A DNA stretch of 52,708 nt from a virus: positions 1-52,708 of the IMG/VR virus record IMGVR_UViG_3300035700_000486. One strand, given 5' to 3'. Both the position numbers and the translations under genes were made by a program. Positions within the stretch are counted from its first letter, which is position 1, and every line of letters starts with the position of its first letter. Below the pieces are notes generated by a model that was not told the DNA's origin, did not search any database, and worked only from the letters and a program-made list of their open reading frames with translations. Of this stretch, positions 1-9,122 are shown piece after piece.

Positions 1-391
1 GAGTGTTTGGATTGCTTATATCGGTAGCTGAATTTGTATTAACTGCAATAGTTTCAAGTTTAGAAAGAAATTCCTCTTCCGGGTCTAACATTTCATCTAA
101 TTTTAATTCTAAATTATTCAATCTTGCCAGAAGAGTATTAGCAGTAGGGCTGTCCTGAACTTCTCCTAATCTTTCTTCAAGATCAGGAGTCCTCATTCTT
201 GGTTGGTTAACATCATCATCTGTAGCTTCTCCAGGAGGTAAATATAATCCCGAACTTGGTTGTTTTTCATACATTGTTATCGGCATAATTGCTTCATCCT
301 TACCATCCCGGGTTTGTCCTATAGCAGGAACTTTAAGACCACTACCTCCATCAAAAACAGGTATTTTTTGACTAAACGTTTGTCTTGACAT
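1..391 (-). CDS. Phage tail/baseplate-region structural protein, 3' part outside window
   Basis: An open frame of 130 codons runs from the ATG at 391 off the left edge, so the C-terminus is missing. A good ribosome binding site (AAAGGAG) precedes it. Around residues 73-100 is the phrase SPTANTLLARLNNLE, a pattern that recurs in hypothetical phage tail and head proteins. It lies directly downstream of the tape measure gene, where distal tail or baseplate genes are expected. The precise role is not recognised. The order, strand and spacing make a virion protein likely. Confidence 0.6.
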   Translation of the reverse strand, partial: MSRQTFSQKIPVFDGGSGLKVPAIGQTRDGKDEAIMPITMYEKQPSSGLYLPPGEATDDDVNQPRMRTPDLEERLGEVQDSPTANTLLARLNNLELKLDEMLDPEEEFLSKLETIAVNTNSATDISNPNT

Positions 392-451
392 AATCCACTC
401 TCCTTTCTTAATAAAAAAAAACAAAAAACCGTCAAACTGAAATTGATATGT

Positions 452-3400
452 TTAATCCGTTTGACGGTCATCTTCATCATCTTTCCATTTAAGAAATTCT
501 CTATATAACTCTTCCTTCTCTGAGCCAAAGAAATTGTTGTCATGTGGCGAATAATAATAGTTTTTATTTACTACAGTTGACCCCTCGCCAGAAGTACTTC
601 CTCCTGCATAATAATCATCAGACCCACTGTCAGAGTCTGATCCGGTAGGTACTTCATTATAGCCAAAGTCTAATCCAGCTTCTCTTAATTTCTGTTTGAC
701 ATTGTCAAGCAGTCCTTGCATATTCCGGAAATCTTCTTCTAAATTACCTGTAAAGGATATATCTGATTCTTCGAACCAGGTCTCAAACATTTCTTGATAG
801 ACTTTGGATTCCATGAAAGCATCTATTAATCCCTGTTTAGTATTTTCATAGATAGATTTACCCATTGATTTTGAAAAATCTCTAAAGGATCCCGAATCCA
901 GAGCAGAACTTAGAGCATTACTTAAGGCATTTTTTATTGAATCCAGTCTTTCTTTTAATTTTCGAGATTCATCGGAAACTAAACCCATTGTCTCCAATAA
1001 TTTGTTGATTTTCTCTTCACTTAATCCCGCAGCTTTAGCCTGTTCTCTAAATTGTTCAGCAATAAGATCATTAATGCTGGATATATTTTCCATGTTTTTA
1101 ACCATATTAATCATGTTACTAAATACTTTTTGTATATTACCGCCCTGAATAATCTCTTTAACAAACTGTAAGGGGTTATTCCCTTTATAATTAGCTAATT
1201 TATCAATTATAGTGCCAAATAATTCTTTAAACTGAGCATCAATTTTATCTATATTAATATCATAAAAAAGACTAGCTATATTTTCTTTCATGGTAGAAAA
1301 ATAAGAATTTAAACCGGATGCAAAACTCTGTAAAGCTGAATCACCAGAAGAAAATGCCTGAATAAATGAACTTCTAACATCCTGCATAACAGTAATTATT
1401 CTTTCTCCACCATCTACTATATTTTCTTTATATTTTTGAACCTGTTTATCTATTTCATTACTGTGTTCATTAATATTTTTACCTGCTGCTTTATACATCT
1501 CTTCGATTTTTTTGCGGTACTGGTCAACTTTTTCCTGAGCATCTAACCATTGAACTCCTGCCATATTTTCATATCGAGCTGCTTTGGCTAATTCTTTATA
1601 CGCCACTCTTAATTCTTCAACTGATTCTAAGTAATTTTCTAGCTTATTCCTGAAACTGTCAAAATTAGTTGACCATTTGCCAAGATCTCCGCTGCTGAAT
1701 AGATCACCACCTTCAACTGTAATCTCGGCTAATCTTTTTAAATCATTGCGGCTAATGCTCTGAGTATCATTATATACTTCCTGTAATTCATCTATTCCCA
1801 TATTCCCAATATTACCCGGATAATCATATCCCATTTTTCGCATAGCTGATAACGGGTTGAACCTTTGGGTATAAGTATCATCAAAAACTAGATCTTTTTC
1901 AATTGCCTTTACAGCAATTTTACCAAAATTGGGTTTAATAGTCCCAGTTAAAGAATTATACATTCCTTCAAGAACTTCCGAAGCATCTTTTATATTAGAT
2001 AGAGTAGGATTCTGAGCTACCATTTGAATGATATTCTTAGCTGTTTCAGCAGTGTTTTGTTTTATCTGTTTTATATTCTCGAGTTGCTGTCTATCCAAAT
2101 CTCTTTGCCGTTCCCATTCCTGCTCTTCTTTTTTATTTTTAGCTTCATTATAAGATTGAATAGCACTAACAGCACCCATGGCTGCATTAGCCATGCCAAA
2201 ACCAGCTGTAACTTTAGACATTAAGCCTGTAGCGTTCTGAAAGTTTTTATATTGATTATATCCCTGCTGGCCAGCTCCGATTAATCCACCAACTAGAGCA
2301 CCTTCTTCTGAATTTCCAGTTATATTTCCAAGATTAGTGAAAAAACTTGACATTTGATTAGTTAGATCTGAGATACTTGCTGTAAATTCGGTGGTTTGTT
2401 CCTCTTGACCATTTTCCAGACTTTCGAGATCTTTTTGTAATTGTTCTTGTAATTTTTCTTGTTGTATCCTAAGACTTTTTACTTGTTCTTTGTATTCTTT
2501 TTTCATGCTTTCTATTCCAGAAATTAAGCCCATTATATGATTAAAGTTTTCGGTATCATGAGCAACTTTAGATAAATAAGTTAGCACCTGATTATTTCCT
2601 AAGCCGGCTGCTTTTAAAGACCATCGATTCACCACACTGGGATCAACAGATTCTCCTACTCTTCCTCCCATTTTAAAACCAGGAACATCACCAGAATTAA
2701 TAGCTTCAAGTAATGGCAGGAATTTTTGTGTAGCTTTAGCATTGACTACAAATTCTCCGTTTGAAAGCATTGCTGGAATCGAATCAGAAGTTTCAGAACC
2801 AGGACCATTAATCATCCCACCCAGAGCTTTTTCAGTCCATCTACCTGTATACTTACCTTCTTCATTAACGTCTTTATATTTAGAGTAGTTATTTGGATTG
2901 ATATTATTTTGGTTACCGGAAGGATTGAATAGATCATAAAGCCATGAATCGGACCAGATTTCATTCCAGGCGTCTTTCATATCCTGCCAGAAGTCAGTCC
3001 AAAATTCTTTGGTAAATAATTCATTTACACTCTGTTTCATAGACTCCCATTTTTGATTCCATTCTTTCTCCATGTTCTCAAATCGTTGTTTCCAGTATTT
3101 CAGAGTGAAAGTCTGATTAATGTCCTTTTTTATCTCTGGCCATTTATTATCCCATTCTTTCTTCATATTTTGTATTTTTTTCTGCCAGTATTCTTTAGTA
3201 AATAATTTATCGGATTCTTCTATCCAATTTTTGAAATCCGGATTCAGTATACCTTCTTTCTTAATACTGTTAACCCATTCTTTCCAGTTATTCATAAATT
3301 CTATAAATTTCGGATTCCATATTCCTTCTTCTTTAATTTGTTTTAATCCAACTATAACTTTCTTTTTCCAGTCTTCATAATTTTTAATGTCATCATCTAA

Positions 3401-6031
3401 AGCTATCTGAATCATGGCTTCCAATGCTACGGCTCCAGCTACACCTGCGCCAACTTTTCCAGCTCCAGCAGCTAATAATTTGATTCCGCCTGCAGTTGCA
3501 CCAGCTAAACCAGCTATCTTTCCTGCTAATAATGTGGCTAACCTTGCTCCTGTAAAGGCTAGAGTCAATGTTCCTAAGCTAACAGTAAAATCTAGAGCGA
3601 ATTCTAAATTACTATCAGGCATTACCTGACTTAATTCTTTATTCTGTTTGTAGAGTTCTTTAACATTTGGAATCCAATTTTTATTCAGAGTATGACTTTG
3701 ACCTGGGGCATAATTACCTCCCAGGTATTCAATAAATTTTTTCTGCATAGAGTCAGATAAGGCTGATAGAGTCTGATCTGCTTCCAACTCATATTTTTGT
3801 TTAAATTGCTCCCAATAATGATTAACAGTAGTGGCGGAAGCACCAGCAAACCATTCTCTAGAATGTGGCTCTAGGCCTAACCCCTTCTCTAGTCCTTCAA
3901 AAAATTCTTGATTAGACTCTTTCGCAAATTTATAACCCTGATCTCTGAATCCTGTCATTCCATAAGGTACGGAGGCATTAGGTCCTCCTTCAGCTGTATA
4001 GATTGACCTTAATAATTCACCTATACCATTATTACCGGTGGCTTTTTCTATTTGTTCTTCAATAGAATTACTGCTGAGCAATCCATTAAGCCAGGACTTT
4101 AATGACCCTAATATTTTCATTCCACCTTTAAAAGAGTCAACTCCTACCTCAATTACTATATCAATCACTTCATCATAGGTTAAAGGTTTATCCTTACTTT
4201 TAAGGCCTAATTCATTACGTATCCAGGAGCTGAATTCATTATATAAATTACTTATGTTATCCCATAAGAATTCAATGAAATTAAGTAATATTTGAACTCC
4301 TTCATTGAGATGGATTTGATTATCTTTATTAAGATCGAGTTGAGGCTTAACCCAATTAATGAATTCATTGTATAGATCTTTGATTTTCTCCCATCCGAAA
4401 CTGCCATATTTCAATAACGGATTAACAGCTTCTTTTAATGAAATGTTACCATCTTGATTCATGTCCAGTTCTGTTATTATCCATTTTTCAAATTCGGAAT
4501 ATAAACTTTTAATATTACTCCAAGTAAATCCGGTAAATTTTAATAAAAGCTTTCCTATATCCTGAGCCTTTTCCATCCAGGTAGTTTCTTCCCACCAGGA
4601 CCGGAATTCACCCCATTCTTTTTGAATTCTGGTAACTACTCTCTCTGTTATGCTTCTTATATCCCAGAGATTAAGATACCAGGCAGCGCCTAATACTGAA
4701 ATACCAGCTGTAACAGCTCCGATAGGAGTAGCAAGAGACATAAGTGCTAATCCTACAGCGGAAATAGCAGCTACAACGCCTGTGAATCTTAACGCAAATG
4801 AAACTAATGATTTAATTGCCTCTTTATTATTTTTGACAAAGTCTTGAATAGCAATTGCCCAGGCCGCAATATCATCAAGCATACTATTAACTTCTACCTT
4901 GAAAGTTGATCCGATTTCTCTAACAGCATTTATTACGGTTTCTTTAGCTCTATTGAATCTGTAAGCAATGGTATTTGTGGCTTTTTCAAAAGCTTCCTGC
5001 ATAGACCCTGCGGAATTGCCCATATTTTCTACAGTTTCTTTTAATCCTTCAATATTAGTTGTCATAGAAATTATGGCTCTCATAGACCTCTGTTCAAAAC
5101 CAATACTTTCTAAAAAACCCTGAATTTCTTCATCAGTTAATCCCTGTATTGAGTTAGCCAAATCTTCCATGACTGGCACTAATCCACGGAATTTACCTAA
5201 TTCATCATAAACTTCAATACCAGCGGCAGCTAGTTTGTCTGATCTTTGAGCTAACTGCTCATAAGTTCTGGATAATGCTGTGGTGGCTTCTTCCGCATTC
5301 AATCCTGACTTTGTTACCAGAGCAAGTGCACCATACATACTTTCTAGAGAATCATTTAACCTTTTGGCTCCTGGGAGTAATTGGCCCTGACTTTTTGCTA
5401 ACTCTTCATAAGTAATTACACCCTGCTTAACAGTCTGAAATTGAAGGTTAAATACTTTAGTTAATTCAGTCATACTGAGATTAAAAGCATTTATAGTACT
5501 TAATCCAGCTCGAACAGCATTTTTAGTGGTGGTCATTCCAGCTTGGGCTGCTTTAGAAGCTTTCTGCAATACGGCTATAGAATTAGCTGACTCAACACCT
5601 GCCGAAACTACATCATATAATGCTCCGGAAAGCTGGGTTGCGCTTTCTCCAATTTGGTTTGATACCTGGATAACTTCATCACTTAACTCTTCAAATCTTT
5701 GTCTAGAAGTTTCAAGTAATGTATTAACATTGGCCATTGCTTTTTCAAACTTAGCAAATTTGTATATTGGAATGGCCGTAAAAGCGACAAGAGCTGCAAA
5801 TGCTCTTTTTGCTACATTCCAGAGAGTACGCATAGCCTGCCGCAATTTTACAAATGCGGCTTTCATTTTTTGAACTGCTGCTATAACTTTACGAGCAGCT
5901 GTGCTCACAGATCTCTGGAAACGGGCAAATTGTCTTTTCATTCTCTTAGTATTCCTGATCATATCGTTAATCTGATTTGAATACATATCTCTGGCTCTTA
6001 TTGCCCATTCTAACGCAACTTGTCGGTCCAT
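452..6031 (-). CDS. Tail tape measure protein with EF-hand-like repeats
   Basis: This 1859-residue protein sets tail length and is packed inside the tail tube. Residues 110-350 form a TP901-type tape measure core. Hydrophobic stretches lie at about 416-452 and 811-878. Residues 502-630 are three tandem 43-residue repeats, the first two with complete 12-residue EF-hand loops (D523-N525-D527-G528-I530-E534 and D566-N568-D570-I573-E577). Residues 675-790 start with an AEGG..PYG motif that may be a lysozyme-like fold. Residues 944-1036 are three Trp-rich repeats of 31 residues. Residues 1076-1098 carry the common GPGSETSDSIPAMLSNGEFV motif. The rest is helical, coiled-coil sequence. The gene follows the gpG/gpGT pair, the standard position. 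Family call is secure; the EF-hand and lysozyme readings are inference. Confidence 0.95.
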   Translation of the reverse strand: MDRQVALEWAIRARDMYSNQINDMIRNTKRMKRQFARFQRSVSTAARKVIAAVQKMKAAFVKLRQAMRTLWNVAKRAFAALVAFTAIPIYKFAKFEKAMANVNTLLETSRQRFEELSDEVIQVSNQIGESATQLSGALYDVVSAGVESANSIAVLQKASKAAQAGMTTTKNAVRAGLSTINAFNLSMTELTKVFNLQFQTVKQGVITYEELAKSQGQLLPGAKRLNDSLESMYGALALVTKSGLNAEEATTALSRTYEQLAQRSDKLAAAGIEVYDELGKFRGLVPVMEDLANSIQGLTDEEIQGFLESIGFEQRSMRAIISMTTNIEGLKETVENMGNSAGSMQEAFEKATNTIAYRFNRAKETVINAVREIGSTFKVEVNSMLDDIAAWAIAIQDFVKNNKEAIKSLVSFALRFTGVVAAISAVGLALMSLATPIGAVTAGISVLGAAWYLNLWDIRSITERVVTRIQKEWGEFRSWWEETTWMEKAQDIGKLLLKFTGFTWSNIKSLYSEFEKWIITELDMNQDGNISLKEAVNPLLKYGSFGWEKIKDLYNEFINWVKPQLDLNKDNQIHLNEGVQILLNFIEFLWDNISNLYNEFSSWIRNELGLKSKDKPLTYDEVIDIVIEVGVDSFKGGMKILGSLKSWLNGLLSSNSIEEQIEKATGNNGIGELLRSIYTAEGGPNASVPYGMTGFRDQGYKFAKESNQEFFEGLEKGLGLEPHSREWFAGASATTVNHYWEQFKQKYELEADQTLSALSDSMQKKFIEYLGGNYAPGQSHTLNKNWIPNVKELYKQNKELSQVMPDSNLEFALDFTVSLGTLTLAFTGARLATLLAGKIAGLAGATAGGIKLLAAGAGKVGAGVAGAVALEAMIQIALDDDIKNYEDWKKKVIVGLKQIKEEGIWNPKFIEFMNNWKEWVNSIKKEGILNPDFKNWIEESDKLFTKEYWQKKIQNMKKEWDNKWPEIKKDINQTFTLKYWKQRFENMEKEWNQKWESMKQSVNELFTKEFWTDFWQDMKDAWNEIWSDSWLYDLFNPSGNQNNINPNNYSKYKDVNEEGKYTGRWTEKALGGMINGPGSETSDSIPAMLSNGEFVVNAKATQKFLPLLEAINSGDVPGFKMGGRVGESVDPSVVNRWSLKAAGLGNNQVLTYLSKVAHDTENFNHIMGLISGIESMKKEYKEQVKSLRIQQEKLQEQLQKDLESLENGQEEQTTEFTASISDLTNQMSSFFTNLGNITGNSEEGALVGGLIGAGQQGYNQYKNFQNATGLMSKVTAGFGMANAAMGAVSAIQSYNEAKNKKEEQEWERQRDLDRQQLENIKQIKQNTAETAKNIIQMVAQNPTLSNIKDASEVLEGMYNSLTGTIKPNFGKIAVKAIEKDLVFDDTYTQRFNPLSAMRKMGYDYPGNIGNMGIDELQEVYNDTQSISRNDLKRLAEITVEGGDLFSSGDLGKWSTNFDSFRNKLENYLESVEELRVAYKELAKAARYENMAGVQWLDAQEKVDQYRKKIEEMYKAAGKNINEHSNEIDKQVQKYKENIVDGGERIITVMQDVRSSFIQAFSSGDSALQSFASGLNSYFSTMKENIASLFYDINIDKIDAQFKELFGTIIDKLANYKGNNPLQFVKEIIQGGNIQKVFSNMINMVKNMENISSINDLIAEQFREQAKAAGLSEEKINKLLETMGLVSDESRKLKERLDSIKNALSNALSSALDSGSFRDFSKSMGKSIYENTKQGLIDAFMESKVYQEMFETWFEESDISFTGNLEEDFRNMQGLLDNVKQKLREAGLDFGYNEVPTGSDSDSGSDDYYAGGSTSGEGSTVVNKNYYYSPHDNNFFGSEKEELYREFLKWKDDEDDRQTD
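2924..3202 (-). repeat. Three 31-codon Trp-rich tandem repeats in the tape measure gene
   Basis: Residues 944, 975 and 1006 each begin a unit of the form FT.(E/K)(Y/F)W....(Q/E)(N/D)M(K/E)(K/D).W...W. The 31-residue period is exact. Trp/Phe repeats with helical periodicity are common in tape measure proteins and are thought to set regular contacts along the tail tube. Confidence 0.7.
4142..4528 (-). repeat. Three 43-codon tandem repeats with EF-hand loops, inside the tape measure gene
   Basis: Residues 502-544, 545-587 and 588-630 of the tape measure protein align with the pattern F.W..I..LY.EF..W...EL, then a Ca-binding-type loop, then a hydrophobic helix. Repeats 1 and 2 keep all acidic ligand positions. 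Repeat 3 has lost them. The period of exactly 43 residues is read directly from the sequence. Confidence 0.8.
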
Positions 6032-6078
6032 TATTTATACTCACCTGCCTCTCCATTAATGAGAATAATTATTCGTTG

Positions 6079-6363
6079 TTAGGTTTTTTTATTATCTTCT
6101 TCTTTCTGTTTTCTCTTGATTGCCTTATTCACATAATTAATTATATCCATAATACTTTCTATAATGTGAGCAGGTTGTTCATAGAATCCTCCTGAGTATG
6201 GCAAAAATTCTAGTTCCCAGTATCCTCCCATATTAGTTCTACACATCATCTGAACATCTTTAACCTCTTCAAAATATTTTTGAATTCTATCACTGGGTTT
6301 CTGTCCTTTAATATAAGCTTTACATGCTAATTCCAGCAATTGTTCTTCGGTTCTTTCATTTAG
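6079..6363 (-). CDS. Tail assembly chaperone gpT extension (made by -1 frameshift from gpG)
   Basis: This frame has no ATG and no ribosome binding site of its own; its first methionine-type codon is a TTG at 6339. It is open, in the -1 frame, from the slippery heptamer of the preceding gpG gene. Reading on from CTA at 6363 gives L-N-E-R-T-E-E-Q before that TTG. The joined gpGT product would be about 222 residues. In lambda and most siphoviruses the gpG and gpGT proteins between tail tube and tape measure genes load the tape measure for tube assembly. The frameshift geometry is exact, so a gpGT role is strongly supported. Confidence 0.85.
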   Translation of the reverse strand, partial: LNERTEEQLLELACKAYIKGQKPSDRIQKYFEEVKDVQMMCRTNMGGYWELEFLPYSGGFYEQPAHIIESIMDIINYVNKAIKRKQKEEDNKKT

Positions 6364-6746
6364 TTTTTTTCTTCCTCATCCTCTTCATCATTTTGAGCTA
6401 TATCATTGATTTCCTTGAACTCTTCTACAAATTTTTCCACGTACAACATTAAGTCTTCTTCATTTATTATATTAGAACCACTAATTTCTTTATCGTGACT
6501 CCAATCAGTAAGCATCTTCCTGAGAATAAATAGATCTTGATCTTCTTTTATATCATATTTCCCCAGTTTCATGATTACATCATTTTTTCCTTTATATCTG
6601 ATCGAGTCAGGTCGCTGTTTGTTCTGTATTTGTTTTTTTAATCCGAAACTTGGTCGTTTTTTTCCTTTTACAAATCGACCTTCTTCATCTTCAACGACTA
6701 TGAACATATCATCTATATCAACTTTAAGCTTGTCTTTGTCACTCAT
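6360..6746 (-). CDS. Tail assembly chaperone gpG-like protein
   Basis: This 128-residue protein has a very acidic C-terminus (DEEDEEEKN). It sits between the tail tube and tape measure genes, the gpG position. An AAGGAG site precedes the ATG. The stop codon follows a slippery heptamer that leads into the gpT frame. No sequence motif identifies it; the call rests on position, size and the frameshift. A hairpin terminator lies just upstream, which would lower its expression relative to the tail tube gene. Confidence 0.82.
   Translation of the reverse strand: MSDKDKLKVDIDDMFIVVEDEEGRFVKGKKRPSFGLKKQIQNKQRPDSIRYKGKNDVIMKLGKYDIKEDQDLFILRKMLTDWSHDKEISGSNIINEEDLMLYVEKFVEEFKEINDIAQNDEEDEEEKN
6363..6369 (-). 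other. Programmed -1 frameshift slippery site A AAA AAC
   Basis: On the minus strand the last gpG codons read gaA-AAA-AAC-TAA. This places the canonical X XXY YYZ heptamer A AAA AAC in the correct phase, immediately before the zero-frame stop. After a -1 slip, translation enters the 6079-6363 frame without a stop. A site between tail tube and tape measure genes is the classic location for this event. Confidence 0.88.
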
Positions 6747-6771
6747 TAATTATCACTCCTTATACAAAAAT

Positions 6772-6793
6772 AAGGCCTCAATTAAGAGGCCTT
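6772..6793 (-). terminator. Hairpin terminator between tail tube and gpG genes
   Basis: An 8-bp stem (AAGGCCTC/GAGGCCTT) with a 6-nt loop is flanked by A-rich and T-rich runs on both sides, so it could work in both directions. On the minus strand TTATTTTTG follows the stem. A partial terminator here would let the tail tube protein be made in excess over the chaperone and tape measure. Confidence 0.7.
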
Positions 6794-6833
6794 TATTTAT
6801 ATTATTACTTATTTTAGTTTGTTATTTTATATT

Positions 6834-7817
6834 TTAATATTGAGTATCCTGATCATCTATAATTTCTACAGCAACATTATATCCAGCAGTACTATCCCAA
6901 AAAGCCCCACCTTCAATATCTACAGTAACCTTACCAGGACCACCAACATTAGCTTGTACAGAGTTTAATTTAATTTTTGGATAACTGAATTTTATATATG
7001 GATCTGAATCTGAATTAGCAGAACCAATACCGATATCAATAGGAATTTCAGCCCCTTCTTCCAGGTCATCTTTCATAATATCGTATTCGCTTGCACTAAA
7101 TTGTGCTGTTATAGAAATAGTATGTTCGCTATCTTGAGCATCAAGAGTTCTCAATACTTTGCTTAGGCCATAATCTTCAGAATCCAGATTATTATTATGT
7201 GTGAAAGAAAATTCATCAAGTATACCTTTGATATCCAGATCTTCTGTGCCAACATCATAAGTAATAACATCAGAATCCCATGCAAACAACCTTTCTCCAG
7301 TGTTATCATTAATAGTTTCGGTGGGACTGGTAGTTCCTTTTGAATAATTAATGGCAACTATGTCCAGGGTGTAAGTTAATATCGCTTGACTAGTTACACT
7401 AAGATCTAATTGATTTATTTTCGCGTCAGTATACAGTTCCCAAAAAGTCTCACTATCAAAATATTTAAGCAATGTTAACCAGGTAGTTAATTTAGAATCT
7501 GGAGTAAATATATGTTTATATGGTCCACCTGTCCCCAGATCTTCTGGAGATGAATCTTCAGCACCTATCGAATTTTTGATTATTGTTGGTATCATATCCT
7601 TTTCAACTTCACCATCAATACCACCAGCTCCATAATCCCCAGAAACGTATTGATTATCAGAAAATCTATTCCCGGTGAGGGCTTCACTTTGAACATTATT
7701 TATTTGCTTTTCTAAAGAATTTGAAGTGGCAAGTATTTTTGTTAATGTATCCGAAGGGCTATCTTTAGCTGACTGTTCAGCCAAAGCTGTAACAAGATTC
7801 CTTCCTTCAAAACCCAT
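6834..7817 (-). CDS. Major tail tube protein
   Basis: The protein has 327 residues and starts MGFEGRNLV. The ATG at 7817 is preceded by AAGGAGG at ideal spacing, so the open frame upstream of it (to 7844) is not used. It is acidic and beta-rich in character, with a C-terminal segment (KIKLNSVQANVGGPGKVTVDIEG) typical of phage tail tube proteins. It lies between the neck genes and the gpG/gpGT pair, the standard tail tube position. The terminator that follows fits a highly expressed virion protein. Confidence 0.82.
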   Translation of the reverse strand: MGFEGRNLVTALAEQSAKDSPSDTLTKILATSNSLEKQINNVQSEALTGNRFSDNQYVSGDYGAGGIDGEVEKDMIPTIIKNSIGAEDSSPEDLGTGGPYKHIFTPDSKLTTWLTLLKYFDSETFWELYTDAKINQLDLSVTSQAILTYTLDIVAINYSKGTTSPTETINDNTGERLFAWDSDVITYDVGTEDLDIKGILDEFSFTHNNNLDSEDYGLSKVLRTLDAQDSEHTISITAQFSASEYDIMKDDLEEGAEIPIDIGIGSANSDSDPYIKFSYPKIKLNSVQANVGGPGKVTVDIEGGAFWDSTAGYNVAVEIIDDQDTQY

Positions 7818-7859
7818 TTCAATTCCTCCTTCCAAATATGTCAATCATTTTCATTCTAA

Positions 7860-8267
7860 TTACATATTTCTTCCTTCGATTTTAATTTGAGCAATAAATT
7901 CAATATTATCGTCAACTCCACGCCTCATAAACTTAGACGTTATATTAATCCCTTGGTTCAAAGTCTGGTTTAATCGCGGATGTTCTTTCAATATATCTAC
8001 AATGCTGTCTATCTTTTGAATAAATGCTGACATATCTCTGTCCTCGGGAGCTTCTTCAATATAATAGACAACCAGAGCTCCAGCATCATCATAATTCCAA
8101 CTCAATCCATTATCTAAATTACTTTGAATCGTATCCGGATCAAGACATATTGCAGGATAGTCCTCAGCAATAAAATCCTGATAATTCTTAACTGCATCAT
8201 GATTTATAGTTAAATTATTAGTTAATATCGTTTTTGTAGCATCTATACAATCCCACATTATACTCAT
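7860..8267 (-). CDS. Tail terminator/completion-type neck protein
   Basis: The protein has 135 residues. The ATG at 8267 overlaps the stop of the upstream gene as ATGA and has a GGTGGG site, favouring it over codons further upstream. The family is not recognised. The position, third after the HK97 gp10-like gene and directly before the tail tube, is where tail terminator proteins (lambda gpU type) sit. Function is inferred from position only. Confidence 0.55.
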   Translation of the reverse strand: MSIMWDCIDATKTILTNNLTINHDAVKNYQDFIAEDYPAICLDPDTIQSNLDNGLSWNYDDAGALVVYYIEEAPEDRDMSAFIQKIDSIVDILKEHPRLNQTLNQGINITSKFMRRGVDDNIEFIAQIKIEGRNM

Positions 8268-8674
8268 ACTTCTTCCCACCTTATATTCACTTTCACAACT
8301 GATTGCCAGGCCTGTAATACACTATTCATTTCAGGTTGAGGACTACTTTCTTCTATCTTAACCATATAAGTTTTGATGTCTAAGGAGGCATCCGATAAGT
8401 AAGCTTCGTCCAATAACGATTTAACATCTTCAACAAGTGACAATACCGCCATATCTCCATTGTCAACATTTGAGTAACAATTAATGAAGAGTGGAGTCTC
8501 ATTTTTACCTTTCCTTTGTTTATACGGTTTATTATTGATGATCTCGTAGGAAATAGCATATTTAGAAAAATACTTCAACTCCTTTATTTTTGATATTGAA
8601 CGAACTTTATCGACCTGACTCAATGTTTTTAATTCAGCTTCTAAAACTTGCAGCAATTTGAGCATTGGCACCAA
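8264..8674 (-). CDS. Hypothetical neck/tail completion protein
   Basis: The frame has up to 136 residues; starts at 8674 or 8665 (MLKLLQ) are both possible and neither has a clear ribosome binding site. It overlaps the 3' end of the gp10-like gene by about 40 bases, suggesting translational coupling. No motif is recognised. Its place among the connector and neck genes argues for a structural or assembly role at the head-tail joint. Confidence 0.6.
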   Translation of the reverse strand: MVPMLKLLQVLEAELKTLSQVDKVRSISKIKELKYFSKYAISYEIINNKPYKQRKGKNETPLFINCYSNVDNGDMAVLSLVEDVKSLLDEAYLSDASLDIKTYMVKIEESSPQPEMNSVLQAWQSVVKVNIRWEEV

Positions 8675-9116
8675 CTACCCTTATAAATTCTTTTTCTAAA
8701 AAGGCTACTATCTGGTCTTTCTTATTTTCCCAGGCGGTCCACATATATTTATAGGCTCTTATTCCAGCACTTTCACCATAATTATAATCCTGAGGTACAT
8801 CCTGATAATTAGATTCAGCACCACGTTGACCTGTCCCGTATTCAAGAAAAGAAGCATATTCAATATTAGTTGCAGCTACACCGTCAACCACTCCAAATTG
8901 ATTCCTTACAAAAGAAAAAACACTGGCTCTAAGAGTGCCGGTGTCAACTAATTCCATATTTGTTATTTGTCTTTTGATTTCAGCTTCTAGAATCATGGCC
9001 GCCTGAAGCATGATTCTTTCAGTTTCAGCTTTGAGACCTGTTTTCATCTGTTCCAATTTCTGTATAATGTTATCTGCTCCATTTAATTCGATATCAATCC
9101 AATTGTTTTGATCCAT
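8634..9116 (-). CDS. HK97 gp10-like head-tail/neck protein
   Basis: The protein has 160 residues. The segment VDTGTLRASVFSF around residue 58, followed by IEYASFLEYGT at about 86-96, is the hallmark of the HK97-gp10 family of tail-completion or neck proteins. The N-terminal half is helical (GADNIIQKLEQM). It follows the connector genes as in HK97-like phages. Confidence in the family is good; the exact step in head-tail joining is not shown by sequence. Confidence 0.8.
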   Translation of the reverse strand: MDQNNWIDIELNGADNIIQKLEQMKTGLKAETERIMLQAAMILEAEIKRQITNMELVDTGTLRASVFSFVRNQFGVVDGVAATNIEYASFLEYGTGQRGAESNYQDVPQDYNYGESAGIRAYKYMWTAWENKKDQIVAFLEKEFIRVVGANAQIAASFRS

Positions 9117-9122
9117 TTATTA

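Noticed and set aside
3414-3629. Plus-strand frame rich in Ala and Pro, antisense to the tape measure gene
   Set aside because: It mirrors the Ala/Gly-rich hydrophobic part of the tape measure on the other strand; no ribosome binding site and low-complexity product.
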